DNA from: Bacillota bacterium
GTDB taxonomy: Bacteria; Bacillota; Clostridia; TANB77; UBA1234
Assembly (NCBI GenBank): GCA_016280725.1
Contig: JAEEHF010000085.1
Span: 25,821-89,820 of the forward strand
Reading direction: 5' to 3'
Length of the DNA stretch: 64,000 bases
Part shown: positions 51,094-59,629 of the stretch, piece by piece
How positions within the stretch are numbered: the first letter of the stretch is position 1
How the letters are laid out: every line of letters starts with the position of its first letter
The notes under the pieces: model-generated
Database searches by the model: none
Seen by the model: the letters and a program-made list of their open reading frames with translations, nothing else
Told to the model about the DNA's origin: nothing
Made by a program: the position numbers and the translations under genes

Positions 51094-51804
51094 TTAATTC
51101 CCAAGAATAGTAATAATCTCTTTCGGAAGAGGCAGTCTCGGAGCGACGGCTTCAGAAGGATTATCGCCAGTAACAGCTGCAGTACCGTAAAGAATACTCT
51201 CAAGAGCAGTAAGCTTAGCCACACCACTAACGGTAGTACTGTCAACAATAATAACAGAAGTAGGTTTAAATCCAGGAACATCAACAGGGGTTGTAGTAAC
51301 ACTCCAGCTAAAACCAACAGCCTCGGGAGAATCATTGACGGTAGCATAACTACGATCTGATGGAGAAGCAAGACATCCATAAACTATATGCAACTTATAA
51401 CCATAATCAGTTTGTTTCTGATCATTACCTATAAGAGTTCGATATGAAATGCCAAACATCTTACGAGGCTGTTGACCAATAATCGCACCATCAACAATCT
51501 CACGACTACCGTCACACTGCGCAAACTCATCGGGATAAGTATAAGCCTCGATTGAAAGACTTGCTTCCTCAGCAGACATAAGATTGAGATATTTAATGTT
51601 ATCTGCCCATAATGGAGTAGGCTCACCGCCAGATCCAGACTGAGTAATGCCGGTGACACCATTCCAAGGAACGCCTGTATCATACGGATCTGTAGGATCG
51701 GTAATAGTATCACGAATAGGATAAAGGACTGCTCTATCTACACCAGTCTCATATAAACGATGACCAGGAGCATCCCAATTAATAGCAAAACTAGGAGTAG
51801 GCAT
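51094..51804 (-). CDS. Major tail (tube) protein (236 aa)
   Basis: Beta-rich protein with N-terminal HRLYETGVDRAVLYPIRD and EEASLSIEAYTYPDEFAQCD, matching tail tube proteins of gut siphoviruses. It stacks into the tail tube on the tape measure. AAGGAG before ATG; position between connector genes and chaperones supports the call. Confidence 0.82.
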   Translation of the reverse strand: MPTPSFAINWDAPGHRLYETGVDRAVLYPIRDTITDPTDPYDTGVPWNGVTGITQSGSGGEPTPLWADNIKYLNLMSAEEASLSIEAYTYPDEFAQCDGSREIVDGAIIGQQPRKMFGISYRTLIGNDQKQTDYGYKLHIVYGCLASPSDRSYATVNDSPEAVGFSWSVTTTPVDVPGFKPTSVIIVDSTTVSGVAKLTALESILYGTAAVTGDNPSEAVAPRLPLPKEIITILGN

Positions 51805-51813
51805 ATTATCTCC

Positions 51814-52119
51814 TTAATAGTAGAGAGTGAACACATCATGATTTAACGTATCAGCAGCATAATACCTATCATATGAACAATAAGGTAACTCAAGAATCGC
51901 TTTAACTAATTCGCTTTCTGGCGATCGAGTTATTAGAGTTAACGAATAACGAACCATACTAATATATGGTAAATTATCGGCATGCCGTTGTCTGATATCA
52001 CTTCTTTCATAAATTATACAGGGGTATTTTAGTTTTACATTCTCTGGAGGTTGAAAATAAACATTATTGGATCCCAGGATGTTCACCAATATTTGCTGAA
52101 GATTCAACCGTCGGTCCAT
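51814..52119 (-). CDS. Tail terminator/head-tail joining protein (101 aa)
   Basis: ATG at 52119 (MDRRLNLQQILVNILGSNNV), preferred for the TTGGGGGTG before it. CIIYERSDIRQRHADNLPYI and SLTLITRSPESELVKAIL are typical of gpU-like tail terminators. It overlaps the gene at 52064 by 56 bases. Confidence 0.68.
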   Translation of the reverse strand: MDRRLNLQQILVNILGSNNVYFQPPENVKLKYPCIIYERSDIRQRHADNLPYISMVRYSLTLITRSPESELVKAILELPYCSYDRYYAADTLNHDVFTLYY

Positions 52120-52435
52120 TGTATACACCCCCAATACTTAATATTATCTTTGGGTTTTCAACTTCTGCAGAAGCAATTTCCCAATATCCACCTAACCATT
52201 TTATATAGCGTAAAGCATATAAATGATTAGATATATAAGGGTCGGCCACTATCGAAATTGTATTAGTAATTGTTAAATTTGGATTGACTTTTTGTGAATT
52301 ATCACTCCAACGTTTACTGTATCTAGAAACCTCTCCTCGATACCTTCTTTCCGTTGGCTGTTCTTTCCAAATGCCAGATCCGACGGGATCTTCAATTGTT
52401 TCTACAAAGCCGATCGGCCCATAGAATAGCCCCAT
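52064..52435 (-). CDS. DUF7253-like head-tail protein (123 aa)
   Basis: MGLFYGPIGFVETIEDPVGS, then SIVADPYISNHLYALRYIKW and SIGGVYNG: the pattern of a head-tail joining family directly downstream of the capsid gene in gut phages. GGAGGG before ATG. The name is from recall and the structure role from position. Confidence 0.68.
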   Translation of the reverse strand: MGLFYGPIGFVETIEDPVGSGIWKEQPTERRYRGEVSRYSKRWSDNSQKVNPNLTITNTISIVADPYISNHLYALRYIKWLGGYWEIASAEVENPKIILSIGGVYNGPTVESSANIGEHPGIQ

Positions 52436-52467
52436 GTGACCGACCCTCCTTCCATTTTGAACTAATC

Positions 52468-54879
52468 TTAAGCAGTCTCAAGCGTCAGGCCGCTAAGAGT
52501 GTACTTCTGAGTAACCGTGTCCTTACCATTGGTCTGAATAACAACAAGTTTCTGGTTGTACTTATCGGTAACCTTGAAGACACCGGCCTTATCGGGATCA
52601 TCGATGATCTCCTGAAGACCAGCACCAGCAGAGGGCTCCATACCAACCTTAACACTGGTGAGACCAGTGAAAGTATTGTCGGAGAGATCAACTGCAATAA
52701 AGTTACCAGCACCCCAACCGTCAGCAAGCGCGCCAGAAGCGACATGCTTCAGAGTACCAGTTACTGAATTACCGTTGAAGACGACGTTGGACTGAACATC
52801 AGAAACCGAAGTGCCCCAGAGGTCATCACTCTCTGCCATAGGGGCTACAGAGAGCTCTTTAAGAAAATTTTGAGTCTCCAAAGCAATAGCGCTGTAAGGC
52901 TTAGTCAGAGCACCAGATATACGAGTCTCGATAAGGTACTTCATCTGGTTGTAATCGATGTCAAAGTCATCGAATAAAGAAACAGCGCCGCCCTTATCAG
53001 CACCGACAGTATAATCAATAGGATTGAAGATCAAAGCCTTAAGATCCCAAGTCTTAGCAGAACCGCCAGTACCAGTAGTGCGCTGAACGTTCTCAAGGAT
53101 TGGGCACTCAACAATCTTAGAAACACGCAAAGCAGCCTTCAGCTCATCCTCATCTTTGTAGAGACGACGACCGATCGTGTCCTTAGCAAGAATCATGTCA
53201 GCAATGGTCTCATTGCTAGCAAACATCCAAGGCATACCAGAGCCCTTATAATCCTTGCGCGAACGAACAGCAGCATCAGCAAGCTTGCTAGCCTTCTGAT
53301 CAGCAGTATCAGACTCACCATAAGTAACAGCATAGTGAATAGTATAAACATCATCATCCTGATAAATCGGGCGAACCTTATCCTGCTTAATCTTGTCAGG
53401 ATGGTTAACATTACGTCCATCACCAACAAGAATTGCACGGCAGATCTCCTCATTAAGCATGAGACGCATCTCCTGCTTAAGCCAAGCAATCACATCAATG
53501 TCAGTAATATCAATAACATCATCGCGATCAAGCTTCTGCTTCTTGTAAATTGTCTGAGGTGTAGTCTCACGAGAGAGAAGCGTGATAACTTCCTCAGCCT
53601 TCAGATTGCCCTTAACATAACCCCTCGCACGAGCCTCCTCGCCAGTAATATTAGCAGCAGTAGACTTAATACGCGCAAACGGAGTACGCTTAATACCATT
53701 CCAAAGCTGATCAACCCAGCCCATATCACGAGAAATCATCTCGGGCGTAGGAGTAACTAGCTTGGCTTCAGGGAAGAGAACATCAAGATTGGTGATACCG
53801 TGAGCGAGGAAAACATCACGGAGAGAACTAGCGTTATAAGCATCCTCCATGATAGCATTAAACTCGTCATGGGTCAGAACGTCATCCATCTCGTCCTCGT
53901 AGTAAGCGTCATCAAAAACGTTGTTCTTCATATCAAAATCTCCTTCATTAAGAGCACCATGCTCAACATTATTCTGCTCAAGTTGCTCGCCAATTATATA
54001 ATAAACCATATTCTTTTGTTCATCAGTTAATGTATCCCAAACATCGCCGATCGTATCGTCATCAGCATGCTCAATATCCTCGTAATCATCATAATCGTCA
54101 TAATCTTCGTAATCGTCATCATATGAGTCATCTTCATCATACGAGTCATCATAATCGTCGTAATCATCATCGCTATCAGCATGCTCAAGAGCTTCGTTAA
54201 CAGCATTCTCAACAATATCGCCAACGGCTTTAAGTTGATCATCGTCAAGATCATCAAGAACATCATTTTCTTCAAGATCATCGAGAGCACCATCTAAAGC
54301 TGCATCAATAATATCATTGATCGCTTCTATTTGCTCATCAGTCAACTGATCAATTACATCGGTACTTTGTCCATTAGCCATCGCATCCTCCTCGTTATCA
54401 TCGGCATGACTAACATACTCAATAGCATCTTCAAGACCACTATAAATAATAGCTTCGTCATTAACTTCAGTATAAGTACCATCAGCATGAGCAAAGCTAA
54501 TATTATCTATAAATGCACCAGGATTTGCGCCAGCAAGAACAAGACTAACTTCGCGAATCACTCCATGAACGACGTCGCTACCATACTGTTTTAACCGGTT
54601 CGCGTAGATAGACATGGAATTAACGTCGCCATTTTCGACCATTTCTTTTGAATGTCTACCCTTTATGGTTTTATTAAATTTGCAATAACCATAAACACCA
54701 TCATCACGATTTTCAAGAAGAACATGACCTAAAACATTTGTAGGATCAGTATGAACATGTTGCCAAACTAAAGGTACAGTTTGTCCATCATTATCCTTGA
54801 AAGCATCGTGACGGATTACGCGACCATCTGCGCATCGCAGATCATTCTTAGTGACATAGCCACTGAAATCGTAATCCAT
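52468..54879 (-). CDS. Prohead protease-capsid fusion (803 aa)
   Basis: ATG at 54879 with GAAAGGA upstream. Residues 1-150: S78-type prohead protease with VWQHVHTD (His) and NSMSIYANR (Ser). Residues about 150-316: acidic helical linker with LTDEQ/LDDDQ repeats and xHAD/EHG strings at about 131, 158, 233, 271 and 307. Residues 317-803: HK97-fold major capsid protein with a C-terminal Ig-like domain (from about 700). The linker probably replaces a separate scaffold and is cut by the protease. An internal ATG at 53931 has its own AAGGAG. Confidence 0.88.
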   Translation of the reverse strand: MDYDFSGYVTKNDLRCADGRVIRHDAFKDNDGQTVPLVWQHVHTDPTNVLGHVLLENRDDGVYGYCKFNKTIKGRHSKEMVENGDVNSMSIYANRLKQYGSDVVHGVIREVSLVLAGANPGAFIDNISFAHADGTYTEVNDEAIIYSGLEDAIEYVSHADDNEEDAMANGQSTDVIDQLTDEQIEAINDIIDAALDGALDDLEENDVLDDLDDDQLKAVGDIVENAVNEALEHADSDDDYDDYDDSYDEDDSYDDDYEDYDDYDDYEDIEHADDDTIGDVWDTLTDEQKNMVYYIIGEQLEQNNVEHGALNEGDFDMKNNVFDDAYYEDEMDDVLTHDEFNAIMEDAYNASSLRDVFLAHGITNLDVLFPEAKLVTPTPEMISRDMGWVDQLWNGIKRTPFARIKSTAANITGEEARARGYVKGNLKAEEVITLLSRETTPQTIYKKQKLDRDDVIDITDIDVIAWLKQEMRLMLNEEICRAILVGDGRNVNHPDKIKQDKVRPIYQDDDVYTIHYAVTYGESDTADQKASKLADAAVRSRKDYKGSGMPWMFASNETIADMILAKDTIGRRLYKDEDELKAALRVSKIVECPILENVQRTTGTGGSAKTWDLKALIFNPIDYTVGADKGGAVSLFDDFDIDYNQMKYLIETRISGALTKPYSAIALETQNFLKELSVAPMAESDDLWGTSVSDVQSNVVFNGNSVTGTLKHVASGALADGWGAGNFIAVDLSDNTFTGLTSVKVGMEPSAGAGLQEIIDDPDKAGVFKVTDKYNQKLVVIQTNGKDTVTQKYTLSGLTLETA
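53929..53945 (-). promoter_or_regulatory. Internal RBS and start within capsid gene
   Basis: AAGGAG (53940-53945), 8 bases, ATG (53929-53931) in frame with the capsid gene. It would give a 487-residue capsid protein (MKNNVFDDAYYEDEMDD...) without protease and linker. Whether it is used is not shown. Confidence 0.65.
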
Positions 54880-55015
54880 AAATGTTCCTTTCAACAACAA
54901 AAAAGATAAGACACACAGCTATCTTTTTAATATATATTTCAAGTCTGTTATGTATCTTGAAAATGTTTAACATAAAAATAGCATGTGTTTGTTTATCTTG
55001 TTTATTAAAATTAAT
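54879..55015 (-). other. Short intergenic stretch before capsid gene
   Basis: 137 AT-rich bases. I see no strong hairpin and no TTCGCA-type promoter; only the ribosome binding site of the capsid gene at the left end. Confidence 0.5.
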
Positions 55016-55822
55016 TTATCCGATTTTTTTAAAACCTCCACTAACACTATTTCTTGCAGAAGTGTTAGATTTGGTTCGCTTATAAGTACTTTTTTTCGAT
55101 TTTGCTTTAGTATCTTTTTCTTCTTCAGCTGATACATATATACTATCATTTAGTTTTGATCTATTACTATTTTTTCTATCATAGTATGAATACATTGTTT
55201 TATCACTACGCAATTTATCTATCTCATCTTTATACTTTTGTTTGTAATCGCTAGTATATTGTCGTTTAGATTTAATCTTTTTCTTTTTAGTCTCATTAAG
55301 TAAAGCTTTAACACGAGACATAAAGCGAGAATTGTCTACTGACTGTCCCGAAGCTCTCGTATTTTTTATATCATCTGCAAGATGCTGTACTTTTGAAAGC
55401 ATCTCTTTATCAGCATCTTTATTTGCTTTACTAATAATACTATTTCGTTCTTTTTCCATTTGATCTTTTATATAAGATGCAGCTTCCATTCCCTTTTGAT
55501 TAAAACCTGATGTAGAACCACCTTTGGTTTTTTCTCGTAATGCTTGAATCTGATCTTGAATTTTTTCTCTATTTCTCTTACGCTCTTCTGTGCTCATAGC
55601 ACTTAATTTATCACGTAAACTTTGAATTTCTATTTTGATTGATTGATTGTGTTTTTGAGTTGATGTTGCTGTCTGAGTTTTCGAAAGTGATCCACTACTA
55701 GCAGCACTTGTTCCGTCTCCTCTTGAACCACCATATCGATCTTCATAGCCCTTCAACTCGCGATTTTTCATATAATATTCATGAGCTTTTTGAGGATCAT
55801 AATATTTACTAGCATATGCCAT
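55016..55822 (-). CDS. Basic helical virion-region protein (268 aa)
   Basis: ATG at 55822 (MAYASKYYDPQKAHEYYMKN; a GTG lies 9 bases upstream, overlapping the portal stop). The start motif YDPxKAHEYY and the following GFNQKGMEAASYIKDQMEKE are, from memory, found in other gut phages next to portal genes and in HHGIKG proteins. The rest is basic coiled coil. It may be a scaffold-like or internal head protein. Confidence 0.6.
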   Translation of the reverse strand: MAYASKYYDPQKAHEYYMKNRELKGYEDRYGGSRGDGTSAASSGSLSKTQTATSTQKHNQSIKIEIQSLRDKLSAMSTEERKRNREKIQDQIQALREKTKGGSTSGFNQKGMEAASYIKDQMEKERNSIISKANKDADKEMLSKVQHLADDIKNTRASGQSVDNSRFMSRVKALLNETKKKKIKSKRQYTSDYKQKYKDEIDKLRSDKTMYSYYDRKNSNRSKLNDSIYVSAEEEKDTKAKSKKSTYKRTKSNTSARNSVSGGFKKIG

Positions 55823-55827
55823 GCTAA

Positions 55828-57201
55828 TCACCCCAATTGCTTACTTATTTGATCTAAAAGTTTTTCACTTTCACTAGGCTGATCCGGTATACCGTCGCCA
55901 TCTTCGTCAAGCATTTGTTCTAATTCATTAAGTTCCGAATTAAAATCAACATCATTTCCTTGTCCTCCAGCAACTGAAGGATCAACTGTTTGAATAGGCA
56001 TGTTTTTATTAATTAATTGATCTGATCTAGGATCATTATTTGGTTTATACCCGAGAATCGATCTGAATTCATTAGCAGATAATATTTCGTTTCTACTAAG
56101 CGAATTAGAAAGATTGCCAATCTCGTCTGGTGTAACCAAATCGAATGCATCAATATAATATTTAATTTTTTGTCCTTGCGTTCTAGCAGTTGGTGTAAGA
56201 AATTTTCTACTAAATTCTAATTCTATAGTATCTAAAATAGGCTTAAGAACTTTTTTATTGTAAACGAGCATTTGCTCTGAATTAGCAGTACCTCTAAATA
56301 CATCGCCGCTAATACCTATTTGATTATACAATTGTTCAGTTAATTTTTCAATTTGCTCTGGAAGATCGTTCTCAATAGCACGATTAAGTTGTGTAACTTG
56401 TTCTGCTTGATCAATATAGCCAATACCATATTTAGTTTTCGTTAACTGATCTTCAAGTACTCTAGCTCGTTCTTCTGCTTGAGCCATTCTAGTTGGTGAC
56501 TTTAACGAATATGGTAATTTAACCAACATATTAAGTTTGGAAGATGCTTTTTGACCATCTATTTGATCTAATAAATTCATCTTATACACTAATCGCTTCA
56601 AAGTAGAATTGGGCTCATTCATGATAGAATAAAATGGATTTTCAAGAATAGCAACTTTATCTTTCGGTAAAGTTATTATTTCTCGTTTTCCTTTTCTATC
56701 ATTGTATACCTCTATCTTAATAGATGCTGGTAACCAACTAGTTATAAGTCCTGTACGAAGCGTCAGAATATCGAATGAATTATTAATATCAAGATTTCGA
56801 TCAGTATCAACTGGTACCACTGCTACAACGCCCTCGTCTAACATTGACAAAACAACATCAAGCCAAAAATCTCTAGACGTTTGATCAAGATTAGCCGATA
56901 ACGTTATACAATCATTTAATCCACTTTTTATAGTTTCAATATATCCGTCGTTCTCATCTACTCGTACATGTTGGATTTGAATAGATGCAATATCATTTGC
57001 TATTCTATTAAAAACCGTATTAAGAATAGATCGCTCATTGTTATAATGTATTCGACGTCTATCTTGTCTATAATATCCACCATAAGATCCAAGATTGCCA
57101 ATTAAAGTTTGTGTAGAAGAACTAGTCAGTGATTCTTTATTCCTTTTTGGTTCTGATTGAAAAGCATTCCAAGCACTAGCAAATCTGTCTTTTAATGACA
57201 T
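55828..57201 (-). CDS. Portal protein (457 aa)
   Basis: HK97-type portal: NERSILNTVFNRIANDIASI near the N-terminus, QMLVYNKKVLKPILDTIELE in the stem region, and the NEFRSILGYKPNNDPRSDQL wing. It forms the 12-fold ring for DNA entry. AGGAGG before ATG; TerL, portal, (YDP protein), capsid order is standard. Confidence 0.92.
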   Translation of the reverse strand: MSLKDRFASAWNAFQSEPKRNKESLTSSSTQTLIGNLGSYGGYYRQDRRRIHYNNERSILNTVFNRIANDIASIQIQHVRVDENDGYIETIKSGLNDCITLSANLDQTSRDFWLDVVLSMLDEGVVAVVPVDTDRNLDINNSFDILTLRTGLITSWLPASIKIEVYNDRKGKREIITLPKDKVAILENPFYSIMNEPNSTLKRLVYKMNLLDQIDGQKASSKLNMLVKLPYSLKSPTRMAQAEERARVLEDQLTKTKYGIGYIDQAEQVTQLNRAIENDLPEQIEKLTEQLYNQIGISGDVFRGTANSEQMLVYNKKVLKPILDTIELEFSRKFLTPTARTQGQKIKYYIDAFDLVTPDEIGNLSNSLSRNEILSANEFRSILGYKPNNDPRSDQLINKNMPIQTVDPSVAGGQGNDVDFNSELNELEQMLDEDGDGIPDQPSESEKLLDQISKQLG

Positions 57202-57263
57202 TAGTCACCTCCTAACTAGTTCTATCGATAAATACAATTATTTACTTAAACAGTTAAATTGTC

Positions 57264-57323
57264 TCACCAGTTATGATCAATTCCATTTTGAAGTTGATCT
57301 CTAAAAGAAGGAACGTATTCCAT
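57264..57323 (-). CDS. 19-residue peptide, truncated HHGIKG-type leader
   Basis: ATG at 57323 after GAAGGGAGG; TGA at 57264-57266. The peptide MEYVPSFRDQLQNGIDHNW matches the start of MEYLPSYRDDLYLSHHGIKG but stops where the tag would begin. It contains one of the TTCAAAATGGAA repeats. Either a remnant or a true mini-peptide. Confidence 0.5.
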   Translation of the reverse strand: MEYVPSFRDQLQNGIDHNW

Positions 57324-57340
57324 AATACCTCCCTTCAATA

Positions 57341-59086
57341 TTATTCGAACATCTCTCGATTAAGCTTATAAGCGACATAAGCATCCATCATAGCCGCTAC
57401 ACTATCAATCTTTTTATCGTTTCGCTTCTTTAAAAGTTTACGATTGTTGTTAGTATCTTTTATGGTTATACAATTACCCATACAAAAAGACATTAATTCT
57501 TCATCGAATAATAAAAGACGCTCTTCTGCTAACTTCTTGAGTTCTCCAAGAGGGACTGATTCGGTCTTGGCACCTTGAATAACTTTTTCAACGCCATATG
57601 GACCATTCTCAGTCTGCCATTTGGCTACAAAATCTTTAGCATTATATGGATCAAACCCAAAGCATACCACATCATAATCTGAATTCACAATAAAATTATC
57701 CAGATCCTCATATACCTGCATCATGTCAAGTATTGCGCCATCCATGACAACTAAACTAGTTTCATTAATAAATTCTTCATACTTTTGTCGCATAGCTAAT
57801 GGTAATTTTTTAACTGTCAATTCCGATACATAGCATCTAGTCTTAACGCCAAATGCTCCGTCTCGTAATGGAAATAAAAATGTAAAAGCACAAAAGTCAT
57901 CGCCCTGAGAAAGATCAGCACCCATAGCACACGGCATAGACCAAAAATCATGTTTACGATGAGGAAGTGTTTCTTCATATGTGAAGAAATATGTATAACC
58001 TTCCATTGGGATACCAAAACGTTTAGCAAGAATATCATTACGAGACGCAGGATTCTTTTCAGCTCGTTCAACATCCAATTGATAAGTCTCATAACTAACA
58101 GTTTTACCAATGTTTGGTTGAGCTTTAATCCATAATGCTGGTTTAGCAACTTCTGAAATATCATCAAGTTTATAATACCAAATCGAAACATGCGGATTAA
58201 CATATTCGCCCTTAAGAATAGACATTAGCTCCATTTTAATTGTGTCGCCAACATCATTTCGAACAGTACCTTCGGATGAAGTAGCTATAATAAGATAGTC
58301 ATCCATTTTGGATGCGCCTTGTTCTATAGCACCTATTACATCCTCACGAATATCACCAGATAACCACTCATCAACTGTATTAATTCGAGACCTAGCACCT
58401 TGAAGTTTATCAATCGACATTGGTCTAGTTTCTATTATTGAACCCGTAAGAAAATTCTGTATACCTTTTTTTGTCGAAGCGAGTTTAGGTCTATTTAATT
58501 TTGATCCAGTAGTATTATTAATAGATCCCTCTGTAAGAAATTGATATAAAGGACCCCTAGATCTTGTTAAAGCAGTTCTAATTGGAGACAAAGTTTCCTC
58601 AGCCTGTCGAATAGTTGGAGCAGTAACTATTTGATCAGTTGTTGTCGGATCAACCGATAAATAATATGCTTGTATAGATGCAGCGTACATAGATTTTGCT
58701 GCACCACGAGCAACTATCAAATATTGTTTATTAGTCAAACGTTTTTTGATTGACTTACGAACATAGTGCCCGCCATGACCATCTTCATAAGGCTCCCAGA
58801 CAGAACCTTCTACAAAATAATACCAACCAAATACTTGTTCGCCCCAAAGCTTAAAAGTATCCAACAGATTCAAATCACTGCCATCAGTAAGGGTTAACTC
58901 ATTGTTGCAAAACTTTATCCAGCCTTCAACTGCTTGATCATCATAGAATATTCCTGGATTTGCTATAAGATCATCTATGCGATTCATCTCCATAGAAATC
59001 TCTTCATTTACCGGAATCTCGCCACGAATAACTGCATCTCTAAATAGGCCGTAATATTTCGGCACGGCCGTAGAAGATAGGCTCAT
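57341..59086 (-). CDS. terL: Terminase large subunit
   Basis: 581 aa. ATPase: Walker A-like ARGAAKS (126-132) and Walker B INTVDEWL (235-242). Nuclease: MGADLSQGDD (388-397), FGFDPYN near 480 and KRNDKKIDSVAAMMDA near 560. It cuts and pumps DNA into the head. AGAGG before ATG. It is separated from terS by about 4 kb including the plus-strand island. Confidence 0.95.
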   Translation of the reverse strand: MSLSSTAVPKYYGLFRDAVIRGEIPVNEEISMEMNRIDDLIANPGIFYDDQAVEGWIKFCNNELTLTDGSDLNLLDTFKLWGEQVFGWYYFVEGSVWEPYEDGHGGHYVRKSIKKRLTNKQYLIVARGAAKSMYAASIQAYYLSVDPTTTDQIVTAPTIRQAEETLSPIRTALTRSRGPLYQFLTEGSINNTTGSKLNRPKLASTKKGIQNFLTGSIIETRPMSIDKLQGARSRINTVDEWLSGDIREDVIGAIEQGASKMDDYLIIATSSEGTVRNDVGDTIKMELMSILKGEYVNPHVSIWYYKLDDISEVAKPALWIKAQPNIGKTVSYETYQLDVERAEKNPASRNDILAKRFGIPMEGYTYFFTYEETLPHRKHDFWSMPCAMGADLSQGDDFCAFTFLFPLRDGAFGVKTRCYVSELTVKKLPLAMRQKYEEFINETSLVVMDGAILDMMQVYEDLDNFIVNSDYDVVCFGFDPYNAKDFVAKWQTENGPYGVEKVIQGAKTESVPLGELKKLAEERLLLFDEELMSFCMGNCITIKDTNNNRKLLKKRNDKKIDSVAAMMDAYVAYKLNREMFE

Positions 59087-59098
59087 GCCAACCTCTTT

Positions 59099-59608
59099 CT
59101 ATTTTTTCAATCTATCAGTTTTATTAGTTCTTCTCATCTTACCATTAGAATTAACAGTATAATAACCCTTTTCGATCATCTCACTATCAAGATTTATCTG
59201 ATCAATTCTACGATCGCGATCAGTTTTCTTAGGATCAAGTCTGTCTTTTATTTGCTTATTCACAGCGATAGTAACTCCTGCTGTTATAGCTGCAGACAAT
59301 GCTAAATCTCCATGTCTAGCAAGAAAATCTTTAACTTTTTTTCGACCAGGAGCTACTGATTGATTCGTAAGATCTTTAAGTTGCTTTTCTCTTTGGAGAC
59401 GAATAATTTGATCAGTAAGTTCTTTGTCACTAAGTTGAGAAGAATTTTTAGCATTCCATAATCGTTGTTGTTTTGCATCGCGTCTAACTGCTCTGTCGTT
59501 AGCTCGCTCTCTGCGTTTCCCAGCAGCAGTTAGAGTTCCATCAGGATTTTGATACCGACGGACACCCCAATGCATTCCTTTAATACCATGATGGTAAAGC
59601 TCATTCAT
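59099..59608 (-). CDS. HHGIKG-family protein (169 aa)
   Basis: ATG at 59608 (MNELYHHGIKGMHWGVRRYQ), with GGAAG eight bases upstream; an ATG at 59623 is also possible. NPDGTLTAAGKRRERAND follows, then basic helices and one hydrophobic stretch (GDLALSAAITAGVTIAVN). It lies directly before terL. Confidence 0.7.
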   Translation of the reverse strand: MNELYHHGIKGMHWGVRRYQNPDGTLTAAGKRRERANDRAVRRDAKQQRLWNAKNSSQLSDKELTDQIIRLQREKQLKDLTNQSVAPGRKKVKDFLARHGDLALSAAITAGVTIAVNKQIKDRLDPKKTDRDRRIDQINLDSEMIEKGYYTVNSNGKMRRTNKTDRLKK

Positions 59609-59629
59609 CGGCATCACTTCCATTTTGAA

